Source: Candidatus Nomurabacteria bacterium GW2011_GWA1_36_15
GTDB lineage: Bacteria > Patescibacteriota > Minisyncoccia > Phycocordibacterales > UBA9973
Length of the DNA: 38,050 nucleotides
NCBI GenBank assembly: GCA_000991415.1
Contig: LBRM01000012.1
Span: forward strand, 1-38,050
Direction: 5' to 3'
Both the position numbers and the translations under genes were made by a program. The notes below the pieces were generated by a model, which saw nothing but the letters and a program-made list of their open reading frames with translations, was not told where the DNA came from and did not search any database. Below, one piece after another: positions 17,593-25,923 of the stretch (positions are counted from its first letter, which is position 1; every line of letters begins with the position of its first letter).

Positions 17593-18363
17593 TTAGTAAA
17601 TCTCTAGCCAAATAGGGCAATGGTCGGAACCGTAATAATCCGAAAACATTCCGGTTTTCTTTATTTTTGGCATAATTTCAGAACTGACAAAAAAATAATC
17701 AAGTCGCCAGCCGACATTTCGATCTCTAGCTCTTGTTTTTTGGTCCCAATAAGTATAGGCGCCAATTTTATTCGGATAAAATTTCCTGAAGATATCTACA
17801 AAATTATTTTTAATTACTTTACTGACCCAAGCGCGTTCAATAGGCAAAAATCCGGTGTTTTCTTCATTGGCTTTCGGGTTTGCCAGGTCAATGGCTTCAT
17901 GAGCAGTGTTTACATCTCCGCAAAAGATGATATGTTCGCCTTTCTTTCGAAGTTTTAAAATAAATTTTAAAAAAGCGTCATAAAATTCTAATTTATATTT
18001 CAAACGATGAGGGCCTTGTCCGCCGTTTGGGAAATAAACGGTTATGATAGTGAAATTTTTCAATTTTACGCCTACTAGTCTGCCCTCGTCATCGAATTTC
18101 TTAATACCCATTCCATAAAAAATTTCTTCCGGTTTTTCTTTAGAGTAAATTGCCACTCCGCTATATCCTTTTTTTAATTTAGAATGAGAAAAATAGGAAA
18201 AGTATCCGGAAATATTGCGTGTTTCTTCCGTGAGTTGTTCGGGATGCGCTTTTGTTTCCTGTAAACATAAAATATCAGGTTTTCCTTTCTGAAATAGAGG
18301 TATAAAAAAACCTTGTTTTACCGTTGCTCTCAGTCCATTTGTATTCCATGAAACGATTTTCAT
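17593..18363 (-). CDS. xth: Exodeoxyribonuclease III
   Basis: MKIVSWNTNGLRATVKQGF, LCLQETKAHPEQL, FCGDVNTAHEAIDLANPKANEENTGFLPIER, RLDYFFVS, YGSDHCPIWLEI. Confidence 0.95.
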   Translation of the reverse strand: MKIVSWNTNGLRATVKQGFFIPLFQKGKPDILCLQETKAHPEQLTEETRNISGYFSYFSHSKLKKGYSGVAIYSKEKPEEIFYGMGIKKFDDEGRLVGVKLKNFTIITVYFPNGGQGPHRLKYKLEFYDAFLKFILKLRKKGEHIIFCGDVNTAHEAIDLANPKANEENTGFLPIERAWVSKVIKNNFVDIFRKFYPNKIGAYTYWDQKTRARDRNVGWRLDYFFVSSEIMPKIKKTGMFSDYYGSDHCPIWLEIY

Positions 18364-18364
18364 A

Positions 18365-19282
18365 TTATTTTCTGCTGTGAAACTTTTTATGCACTTCTTG
18401 TAATTGTTTGTCAGTTATGTGGGTATAAATTTGAGTGGTAGAGATATTGGAATGTCCAAGCATCATTTGAACGCTTCTAATATCTGCGCCATTCTGTAAT
18501 AAATCAGTGGCGAAGGAGTGGCGAATAATATGGGGTGTTACTTTTTTAGAAATACCCGCTTTGATTGCATAGTATTTCACAATTCTTTCTATGGAACGCG
18601 GAGTTAGTCTTGAGAAATTTTTTTTATTGACAGTGGAAATTTGTATAAACATAGCTTCTTCCATATCCTTTCTTTTAGCTAAATATTCCTTGATTGCTTT
18701 TCGGGCAGTTTCCGATAAAAATACTACTCGCACCTTTTCTCCTTTCCCTCTGATGGAAAACTCACCTTTTGACAAATTCAGATCCCTATCTAGAGAAGTG
18801 AGTTCTGATACACGAAGTCCAGTAGAAAAAAATAATTCAAGGATAGCTTTATCTCGGAGGTTTTTTAGATCGGATCCGTTCGGCCCGGCAAGGAGTCTGT
18901 TTAGTTCTTCTACCGTAATTAAATCTAAACTTCTCTCTTTTATTTTTGCCAGTTCTATGCGATCGGGAGAAAGAGTTTGAATTTCGTTTTTCATTAGGTA
19001 TTTCAGAAATACACGAAGAGCGATCAAATAATAATTTTGAGTATTTTTTTTCATTGATGTTTCTACTTGTCCTTTTATTTTTATTCCAGATTGTCTGTTC
19101 AAAAAAAGTCTGAATTCTCTCACATTTTCATCCGTAATATCTCTCGGTTTTATTATTTTTCCGAATTTAAAAAAACGAGTTAAATATCTGTCATAATTTT
19201 CAACAGTCTTTAAGCTCGAACCCTTTTCTATTTCTAAATATTCTAAAAATTGCCTCTTTAATTTATCTATCTCAGATATCAT
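18365..19282 (-). CDS. Tyrosine recombinase, XerC/XerD-like
   Basis: STGLRVSELTSLDRDL, TPHIIRHSFATDLLQNGADIRSVQMMLGHSNISTTQIYTHI catalytic motifs. Confidence 0.93.
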   Translation of the reverse strand: MISEIDKLKRQFLEYLEIEKGSSLKTVENYDRYLTRFFKFGKIIKPRDITDENVREFRLFLNRQSGIKIKGQVETSMKKNTQNYYLIALRVFLKYLMKNEIQTLSPDRIELAKIKERSLDLITVEELNRLLAGPNGSDLKNLRDKAILELFFSTGLRVSELTSLDRDLNLSKGEFSIRGKGEKVRVVFLSETARKAIKEYLAKRKDMEEAMFIQISTVNKKNFSRLTPRSIERIVKYYAIKAGISKKVTPHIIRHSFATDLLQNGADIRSVQMMLGHSNISTTQIYTHITDKQLQEVHKKFHSRK

Positions 19283-19360
19283 ATCTTTATGATAGCATAA
19301 AATATTGTGCGACGTTGTTTTTGTCTTGCAAATTAGATGACTTTATGTTAAGATAAAATT

Positions 19361-19624
19361 ATGTTAAATACAAAGAAAAAGCAACGGATTATAAAGAAAA
19401 ATCAAATTCATGAGAAAGATACAGGTTCTTCTGAGGTACAAGTGGCTGTTTTATCTACCCAAATAGAGGAATTGGCAAAACATTTGAAGAAACATAAAAA
19501 AGATAATAATTCTCGCCGGGGACTTATTAAAATGGTAGCAGACAGACGCACCCATTTGAAATACTTGGAACGCAAAGACAAGACTCGTTACAACGCTTTG
19601 ATGAAGAAGATGAATCTTGTATAA
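19361..19624 (+). CDS. rpsO: 30S ribosomal protein S15
   Basis: DTGSSEVQVAVLSTQIEELAKHLKKHKKDNNSRRGLIKMVADRRTHLKYL. Confidence 0.96.
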   Translation: MLNTKKKQRIIKKNQIHEKDTGSSEVQVAVLSTQIEELAKHLKKHKKDNNSRRGLIKMVADRRTHLKYLERKDKTRYNALMKKMNLV

Positions 19625-19715
19625 AAAAACAGCATAAGTAATTTCTGAGCCTTCGCCCTCGGAGTCATAAGGACAGGGAACCCACGACTCTTAAAATTAC
19701 TTAATGCTGTTTTTT
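19624..19715. repeat. Quasi-palindromic element, shared-core family A, copy 2
   Basis: Arms AAAAAACAGCATAAGTAATTT/AAATTACTTAATGCTGTTTTTT (one indel) around CTGAGCCTTCGCCCTCGGAGTCATAAGGACAGGGAACCCACGACTCTTA. Confidence 0.93.
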
Positions 19716-19733
19716 ATGTTATAATATAAACAT

Positions 19734-20246
19734 ATGACTGTTATAAAACATAAAGAACAGAGGGTTGGAGTTTTTATTGACACTCAAAATCTATATCATT
19801 CAGCCCGCAATTTATATAATGCCAGGGTTAATTTTGGCGCAGTTTTAAAAGAAGCAGTAGCAGGCAGAAAACTTGTTCGGGCGGTAGCTTATGTTATTGC
19901 CACAGAAGCTGGAGAGGAGAAGAATTTTTTTGAAGCACTTACCAAGCTTGGCATTGAAACTAAAACTAAAGATTTGCAAGTTTTTCACACTGGCACTAAA
20001 AAGGGAGATTGGGATGTGGGTCTGACTGTTGATGTGATGAGAATGGCTAATCGTCTTGATGCTGTTATCATAGTTTCTGGAGACGGTGATTTTGTTCCGT
20101 TGGTTGAATATATGAAGAATCATACCGGTACTCAGGTAGAAATTGCTTCTTTTGGTAAGTCCACCTCTTCGAAACTTCGTGAGGCTTGTGATGATTTTAT
20201 TGACCTTTCTTTAAATCCAAAAAAATATTTAATAGGGATAAAATAA
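19734..20246 (+). CDS. NYN-domain (LabA/DUF88-like) protein
   Basis: VGVFIDTQNLYHSARNLY, DVGLTVDVMRMANRLDAVIIVSGDGDFVPLVEYMKNH. Confidence 0.9.
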   Translation: MTVIKHKEQRVGVFIDTQNLYHSARNLYNARVNFGAVLKEAVAGRKLVRAVAYVIATEAGEEKNFFEALTKLGIETKTKDLQVFHTGTKKGDWDVGLTVDVMRMANRLDAVIIVSGDGDFVPLVEYMKNHTGTQVEIASFGKSTSSKLREACDDFIDLSLNPKKYLIGIK

Positions 20247-20264
20247 AATTTTATTAGTTAATCG

Positions 20265-20333
20265 GTTCGCGTTCGGACAAAAAGTAATGTTCTACTAGAG
20301 ATCGAGGAACAATACTGTAGTCTGAACACGAAC
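20265..20333 (+). promoter_or_regulatory. Long imperfect hairpin upstream of pnp (proximal part of pnp leader)
   Basis: GTTCGCGTTCGGAC pairs with GTCTGAACACGAAC; inner GTAATGTTC pairs with GAACAATAC (one mismatch). Confidence 0.6.
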
Positions 20334-20339
20334 TAAAGT

Positions 20340-20454
20340 AAATTTACAAAATATAAACTTTCTTCCGGTACGGATTTTTTGAAGCTTAAAAAATCCTGAA
20401 ATGCTCGGCTCGACAGCCTCGCAACCCCTTCAGAAAGTTATATTTTGTAAATTT
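20340..20454. repeat. Quasi-palindromic element abutting the pnp start
   Basis: Arms AAATTTACAAAATATAAACTTTCT/AGAAAGTTATATTTTGTAAATTT (one indel); core has GGATTTTTT-GAAGCTT-AAAAAATCC and GGCT-CGAC-AGCC hairpins. Confidence 0.9.
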
Positions 20455-20466
20455 ATAAAATATAAT

Positions 20467-22593
20467 ATGAAAAAGAAAGAATATAGTGTAGAAATTGGTG
20501 GTAAAATGCTAACTGCTATTTTCTCGGACTTAACAGAACAGGCACATGGATCAGTCATTTTAAAATATGGCGAAACAATTGTGCTGGCCACTGCTTGCAT
20601 GTCTAAAGATAGGCAAGAGGGTTTAGGGTTTTTTAATTTGACAGTAGATTATTTGGAGAGATTTTATGCTACTGGAAAAATTTTGGGATCTCGGTTTATG
20701 CACCGAGAAGGCAAACCGTCAGAAGATGCCATACTTGCTAGCCGAGTGATTGACAGGACCCTCCGTCCACTTTTTGATCAGTCAATCCGCCACGCAGTGC
20801 AAGTGATTACTACTGTTATATCTCTTGATGAAAACGACCCTACTGTTTTGGCGATCAATGCTGCTTCACTTGCTCTGGCTGTGTCCGATATTCCTTGGGC
20901 AGGACCAATTGGTGCAGTACGTATTGGGAAATACAATAATGACGATTTGATGATAAATCCTTCGCAGGCACTGCGTTTAGATAATACCCAATATAAATTT
21001 GACCTAACTATTTGCGGGAAGGATGGCTACATAAATATGATTGAAGCATCAGCTCACCAAATAAAAGAAGAAGAACTAGAGGAAGCATTTAAAAAAGCGA
21101 GTGAAGAAATAACTAAATTAGAAAATTTTCAGAAAAAGATAGTAACCGAAATAGGCGTTCCTAAAAAAGTAATAGAAAAAGAAAAAGTATCAGAAGAATC
21201 AGTAAAATTATTTAATAAAGAAATTTTACCCAAGATGGAGGATGCTATTTTCACTGGATCTGGAAAAAAGAGGATAGATGATTTACATAGTGCTTGGAAC
21301 AAAATGGCGGCAGAAAAATACCCGGAGAGAGATGATTTTGTGATGGAAGACAATCTTTTTGACAGCACAGAAAACAGTATTTTGCACGAAAAAGCTATAA
21401 ATAATAATCAACGCGCTGATGGTAGAGCCATGGATGAACTTCGCGATCTTTATGTCCAGGCTGGAGGAATATCTTCGATTTTGCATGGCAGTGGAATTTT
21501 TTATCGTGGAGGAACACATGTGCTTTCTGTTCTTACTCTGGCTGGTCCCGAAGAAAAACTGCTGATTGATGGTATGGAGTCGAAAGAAGAAAAAAGATTT
21601 ATGCACCATTATAATTTTCCGCCTTACTCAAGCGGGGAAGTCGGCCGTATAGGCACCACCAATCGCAGGGAAATCGGTCACGGCGCTCTGGCTGAAAAAG
21701 CACTGGCTATGGTATTACCAACGGTGTCAGAGTTTCCTTACACCATGCGTTTAGTATCTGAATCGATGGCATCAAATGGTTCCACTTCCCAAGCCTCAAT
21801 CTGTGCTTCCACCCTTGCTTTGATGGATGGAGGAGTTCCAATTAAAGCGCCGGTAGCCGGTGTGGCTATGGGATTGATGATGGGGAAAATATCCGCCAGA
21901 AGCGGACAAGAATATAAAATCTTAACTGATATCCAAGGGCCGGAAGATCATCATGGCGATATGGATTTTAAAGTAGCTGGCACTAGGGAAGGTATAACGG
22001 CTATCCAATTAGATGTAAAAGTAGAAGGGATACCGATAAAAATATTGGGTGAAGCTATGAAACAGTCCAAAAAAGCGCGAATAGCAATCCTGGATAAAAT
22101 TGAAAAAGAAATTCCAAAACCAAGAACTGAAATTTCCCCGAACGCGCCGAAGATTTTAATTATAAAAATTAAACCGGACCAAATTGGTATGGTTATCGGT
22201 GGCGGGGGAAAGACTATTAAAGAAATAAAAGAAAAATCAGGGGCAGAAATAACTATTGAAGATGATGGAACAGTATATTTGACAGGCAAAGGTGACAGTG
22301 CCGAGTTAGCCAAGAAGGTAATAGAGGAAATGACCCACGAATTTAAAGTTGGAGAAGTATTGAAAGGGGAAGTAGTCAGAATTGCGGATTTTGGAGCTTT
22401 TGTCAGATTGAATCACTTTACTGACGGTATGGTGCACATTTCTGAGATGGTCCCATTTCGCGTGGAACGAGTTAGCGATATAATAAAGGATGGAATGATT
22501 GTGCCGGTGAAAATTATAAAAGTGGACCGGGAACAAGGGAAAATTAGTTTATCTATCAAAGAAGCCGACCCTGGTTTTTTTAGGAAACCTTAA
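20467..22593 (+). CDS. pnp: Polyribonucleotide nucleotidyltransferase
   Basis: Tandem RNase PH domains, KH (IGMVIGGGGKTIKEIKEKSGAEITIEDDG), S1 (GEVLKGEVVRIADFGAFVRL). ATG at 20467 preferred; upstream 22 codons of the track ORF fall in the palindromic element. Confidence 0.96.
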   Translation: MKKKEYSVEIGGKMLTAIFSDLTEQAHGSVILKYGETIVLATACMSKDRQEGLGFFNLTVDYLERFYATGKILGSRFMHREGKPSEDAILASRVIDRTLRPLFDQSIRHAVQVITTVISLDENDPTVLAINAASLALAVSDIPWAGPIGAVRIGKYNNDDLMINPSQALRLDNTQYKFDLTICGKDGYINMIEASAHQIKEEELEEAFKKASEEITKLENFQKKIVTEIGVPKKVIEKEKVSEESVKLFNKEILPKMEDAIFTGSGKKRIDDLHSAWNKMAAEKYPERDDFVMEDNLFDSTENSILHEKAINNNQRADGRAMDELRDLYVQAGGISSILHGSGIFYRGGTHVLSVLTLAGPEEKLLIDGMESKEEKRFMHHYNFPPYSSGEVGRIGTTNRREIGHGALAEKALAMVLPTVSEFPYTMRLVSESMASNGSTSQASICASTLALMDGGVPIKAPVAGVAMGLMMGKISARSGQEYKILTDIQGPEDHHGDMDFKVAGTREGITAIQLDVKVEGIPIKILGEAMKQSKKARIAILDKIEKEIPKPRTEISPNAPKILIIKIKPDQIGMVIGGGGKTIKEIKEKSGAEITIEDDGTVYLTGKGDSAELAKKVIEEMTHEFKVGEVLKGEVVRIADFGAFVRLNHFTDGMVHISEMVPFRVERVSDIIKDGMIVPVKIIKVDREQGKISLSIKEADPGFFRKP

Positions 22594-22595
22594 AA

Positions 22596-23447
22596 ATGGA
22601 AAACGAAAATAAATTAAAAAACAGAAATGTAGAAACTTATACCGACGACATGGTAAAGGCTATTGAAAATGATAAAGGGGGACTAATAAAAAAAATAATT
22701 CACGAAGAAGAAGAACATGAAGCCGAGAAGATAAATTTATCTCCCAGGTCAAGGAAGAATAGATTATTTATGTTTATCAGTATTGTATTTATATTTTTAG
22801 CTTTGGCTATTCTGGTTTTTTTAGCTTTTTTTGACGAAAATAGTAATATCGTTCAAGTTGCGCCGCAATTTACCCCAATTGTTTTTACCGACCAGAGCAA
22901 TATTCAAGCGATTGATGGATTCACCAAAGAAAAAATAGCGGAGACTGTTCTAGACCAAGTTAACAATACTAAAGTAAAAGTTGGAGAAATGGAAGGAATA
23001 TATTTAACAGAGAATAAAAAGGCTGTAGGATTTAAAAGATTTGTTACACTTATCAAAGGCAATTTTGTTTTAGATCAAATTGATTTTGTTAGTGATAATT
23101 TTTTGTTCGGGGCGGTAAATAACGAAGTGAAGGATCTTTTTATACTACTGAAGGTGCGTTCTTTTACAAATGTATTTTTAGCTATGCATAATTGGGAAGA
23201 TAAAATGTTGTACGACTTGTATGGATTTTTTGGAATAGATATTTCTCCCGAGACAAATTATTTGTTTACTAAAAATTGGCAGGACGGCATTGTTGAAAAC
23301 AAAAATGCAAGAATTCTCGAGAATAAAGACGGGAAGATTGTTTTGATGTATGTGTTTATTAATGATTCATCTATTGTTATCACCAATTCTGAAACGGCAG
23401 TTCGAGAAGTAATCCTTCGCCTTGCTTTTGGCCAGATAAAGAAATAG
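22596..23447 (+). CDS. Hypothetical single-pass membrane protein
   Basis: 283 aa, TM segment LFMFISIVFIFLALAILVFLAFF; 2 nt after pnp stop. Confidence 0.75.
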   Translation: MENENKLKNRNVETYTDDMVKAIENDKGGLIKKIIHEEEEHEAEKINLSPRSRKNRLFMFISIVFIFLALAILVFLAFFDENSNIVQVAPQFTPIVFTDQSNIQAIDGFTKEKIAETVLDQVNNTKVKVGEMEGIYLTENKKAVGFKRFVTLIKGNFVLDQIDFVSDNFLFGAVNNEVKDLFILLKVRSFTNVFLAMHNWEDKMLYDLYGFFGIDISPETNYLFTKNWQDGIVENKNARILENKDGKIVLMYVFINDSSIVITNSETAVREVILRLAFGQIKK

Positions 23448-23505
23448 ATGGTATTGTCTATTGTAAGATATTTGCTATAAGAATTAAAAGTGTTATTATT
23501 CAGGA

Positions 23506-23862
23506 ATGTTAGACAAGAAAAAAATTAAAGAAAAATTGGAAAGAGAAAGGGATATGCTGCTCGACCAGATTCATGATATCGGGAAATTAAATCCGGAAAC
23601 CAATGAATGGGAAGCGATTCCTGAGGAGCTAAATTCTAGAGAATCAGATCAAAATGATATGGCGGATAGGTTTGAAGATTTTGAAGCCAGAAGCATTATG
23701 ATAAAAACCTTGGAATCAAGACTAAATAATATTTTAAGCGCAATCAAAGGATTGAACAGAGAATCTTTCGGTAGGTGCGAGATATGTAAAAAGGACATAG
23801 AAATGGACCGCATGGAGGTCAATCCTGCGGCTCGAACGTGCAAGAAGCATTTGAATAATTAG
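23506..23862 (+). CDS. DksA/TraR-type C4 zinc-finger-like protein
   Basis: FGRCEICKKDIEMDRMEVNPAARTCKKH. Confidence 0.85.
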   Translation: MLDKKKIKEKLERERDMLLDQIHDIGKLNPETNEWEAIPEELNSRESDQNDMADRFEDFEARSIMIKTLESRLNNILSAIKGLNRESFGRCEICKKDIEMDRMEVNPAARTCKKHLNN

Positions 23863-23874
23863 AAAAAATAATAT

Positions 23875-23970
23875 AAATTGTGAAAATTTAAAAAATTTCT
23901 GAGCCTTCGCCCTCGGAGTCAAGAGGACAGGGAACCCACGACTCTTAAAATTTTTTAATTTTCACAATTT
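23875..23970. repeat. Quasi-palindromic element, shared-core family A, copy 3
   Basis: Arms AAATTGTGAAAATTTAAAAAATTT/AAATTTTTTAATTTTCACAATTT (one indel) around CTGAGCCTTCGCCCTCGGAGTCAAGAGGACAGGGAACCCACGACTCTTA. Confidence 0.93.
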
Positions 23971-23979
23971 AATCAAATC

Positions 23980-25461
23980 ATGGCTTTTGCAAGAGTTTAT
24001 TCGGCACAAGTAAACCTCCTTTCTGGACAAATCGTAACGATTGAGGTTGATTTGTCGAAGGGTTTACATACTTTTAATGTAGTAGGCCTTCCAGACAATG
24101 CTGTAAATGAATCAAAAGATAGAGTAAGTTCTGCTATAAAAAATTCTGGTTTCAAATCTCCTAAAGCCAAAAACCAAAAGATTATTGTTTCTCTTTCGCC
24201 GGCCGATCTGAAAAAAGAAGGACCATTTTTTGACCTAGCCATTGCTCTTGCCTATATGCTAGCATCTGATGATTTGAAGTTTGATTCAGAAAAAAGAATT
24301 TTTTTGGGAGAACTTGGACTGGATGGAACTCTGAGACGTATTAGAGGAGCATTGCCATTAGTTATGGAAGCTAAACGGGCGGGATATGAGGAAATTTATT
24401 TGCCGAAAGAAAATGCCATTGAAGCGGCCTTAGTTGAAGGGATAAAAATTTTTGGCGCGAACAGTTTAAAAGAAGTGGTAGAACACATTAATGAAACAAA
24501 AGAAAAGAAAGAGAATAAAAAAATTCCAATCCAGCCAAAAACAGAAATAAGTTATAAAAAAGAGAGAAAAAATTCGGACTTCTCTGATATTAGAGGGCAA
24601 GAAGGCGCAAAAAGAGGGCTTGAGATAGCGGCTGCCGGTGGACATAATATTGCTATGTATGGCCCGCCTGGTACCGGAAAAACAATGCTGGCGCGAGCTT
24701 TTTCTGGATTGTTACCAGACTTAGGACTGGAAGAAGTTTTAGAAATTACTGGTATCCATTCTGTGGCAGGAGTATCGCGGGGAGAATTAATTTCTGCTCC
24801 TCCATTTCGTGCTCCTCATCACACTTCCTCTTATGTATCAATTATCGGAGGAGGAACTTTTCCAAAACCTGGAGAGATAACTTTGGCCCATAAGGGTGTA
24901 TTGTTTCTTGACGAATTTCCAGAATTTGAGAAACGAGTAATAGAATCTTTGCGACAACCACTGGAAGACAATGTGGTTTCCATTTCTCGAGCCAAAGGTT
25001 CAGCAATTTTTCCTTCTAATTTTATTTTGGTGGCGGCTATGAATCCTTGTCCGTGTGGGAACGCTGGTTCAAAACAAAAAGCTTGTATTTGCAGACCTTC
25101 TGATTTAGATAGGTATAAAAGAAAATTGTCGGGACCGATAATAGACCGCATTGATCTTTGGGTTTCTGTGGGGAATGTTGATTATAAAAAATTGGGCGGA
25201 GAGGGAAGCGGAGAAAAAAGTGAAAGAATAAAAGATAGAGTGATAAATGCACGCGAAGTTCAGAAAAAAAGATTTGAAAAATTTAAGAGAAACATAACAA
25301 CTAACGGTGAAATGAACGTGAAAGATTTGTCTCTCTCTGCCCGAGCTTATCACCGAGTAATCAAAATCGCTCGTACCATAGCTGACTTGGAAAATTCCGA
25401 AGAAATTAATTCAAACCATATTCTGGAAGCGATACAATATAGACCGAAAGTGAATACATAA
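23980..25461 (+). CDS. comM: YifB/ComM family Mg chelatase-like AAA ATPase
   Basis: VNLLSGQIVTIEVDLSKGLHTFNVVGLPD, GPPGTGKTMLARAFSGLLP, FRAPHHTSSYVSIIGGG, AAMNPCPCG. Confidence 0.95.
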   Translation: MAFARVYSAQVNLLSGQIVTIEVDLSKGLHTFNVVGLPDNAVNESKDRVSSAIKNSGFKSPKAKNQKIIVSLSPADLKKEGPFFDLAIALAYMLASDDLKFDSEKRIFLGELGLDGTLRRIRGALPLVMEAKRAGYEEIYLPKENAIEAALVEGIKIFGANSLKEVVEHINETKEKKENKKIPIQPKTEISYKKERKNSDFSDIRGQEGAKRGLEIAAAGGHNIAMYGPPGTGKTMLARAFSGLLPDLGLEEVLEITGIHSVAGVSRGELISAPPFRAPHHTSSYVSIIGGGTFPKPGEITLAHKGVLFLDEFPEFEKRVIESLRQPLEDNVVSISRAKGSAIFPSNFILVAAMNPCPCGNAGSKQKACICRPSDLDRYKRKLSGPIIDRIDLWVSVGNVDYKKLGGEGSGEKSERIKDRVINAREVQKKRFEKFKRNITTNGEMNVKDLSLSARAYHRVIKIARTIADLENSEEINSNHILEAIQYRPKVNT

Positions 25462-25465
25462 AAAA

Positions 25466-25493
25466 CAAAAACCCGCCAGCTGACGGGTTTTTG
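25466..25493. terminator. Bidirectional intrinsic terminator between comM and HU gene
   Basis: CAAAAACCCGCCAGCTGACGGGTTTTTG. Confidence 0.85.
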
Positions 25494-25520
25494 TAACCAA
25501 TTCTTTTCGCGCGAAAGGAA

Positions 25521-25793
25521 TTATGCAACTGCGTCCTTTAAGGCTTTTGCAGCTCTGAATTTTGGAACTTTCTTAGCAGCCACCTTGACTTGTTCTCCAG
25601 TTTTTGGATTGCGAGCCATTCTTGCTGCTCGTCCTTTTACTGAAAAGATTCCGAAGCCGGCAATTGACACTTCGCCACCTTTCTTCATAGTGCTGACGAT
25701 AGCATCAAACAAACCATCAACAATTTCCTCAGCTTGTACTTTTGTACCACCAAGTTTACCGTGTACCCACTCAGCTAATGCTTGTTTATTCAT
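25521..25793 (-). CDS. HU-family DNA-binding protein
   Basis: MNKQALAEWVHGKLGGTK...VSIAGFGIFSVKGRAARMARNPKTGEQVKVAAKKVPKFRAAKALKDAVA; internal Met preferred over 25829. Confidence 0.95.
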   Translation of the reverse strand: MNKQALAEWVHGKLGGTKVQAEEIVDGLFDAIVSTMKKGGEVSIAGFGIFSVKGRAARMARNPKTGEQVKVAAKKVPKFRAAKALKDAVA

Positions 25794-25923
25794 ATTTATA
25801 AAAAGTAATTTTTGTAATATTTCGACCATTTGCTTATAAAATTGACACCCCTATATTATATAGTAATAGTTTTTTTAGGCAAGTCCCATATAGTTAATTA
25901 TAAAAAATAACAAAAGTCAAAAT

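Noticed and set aside
18365-19282. Tyrosine recombinase as integrase of a mobile element
   Set aside because: It looks like a chromosomal XerC/D-type recombinase among housekeeping genes; no att duplication or phage genes next to it.
17109-23970. Family A elements as simple rho-independent terminators
   Set aside because: The stems and U-tracts could terminate transcription, but a conserved ~49-nt loop region is not needed for that, so terminator alone does not explain them.
25499-25522. AATTCTTTTCGCGCGAAAGGAATT palindrome at the end of the HU gene
   Set aside because: Real hairpin, but short, next to an existing terminator and overlapping the stop codon; no evidence it belongs to the element families.
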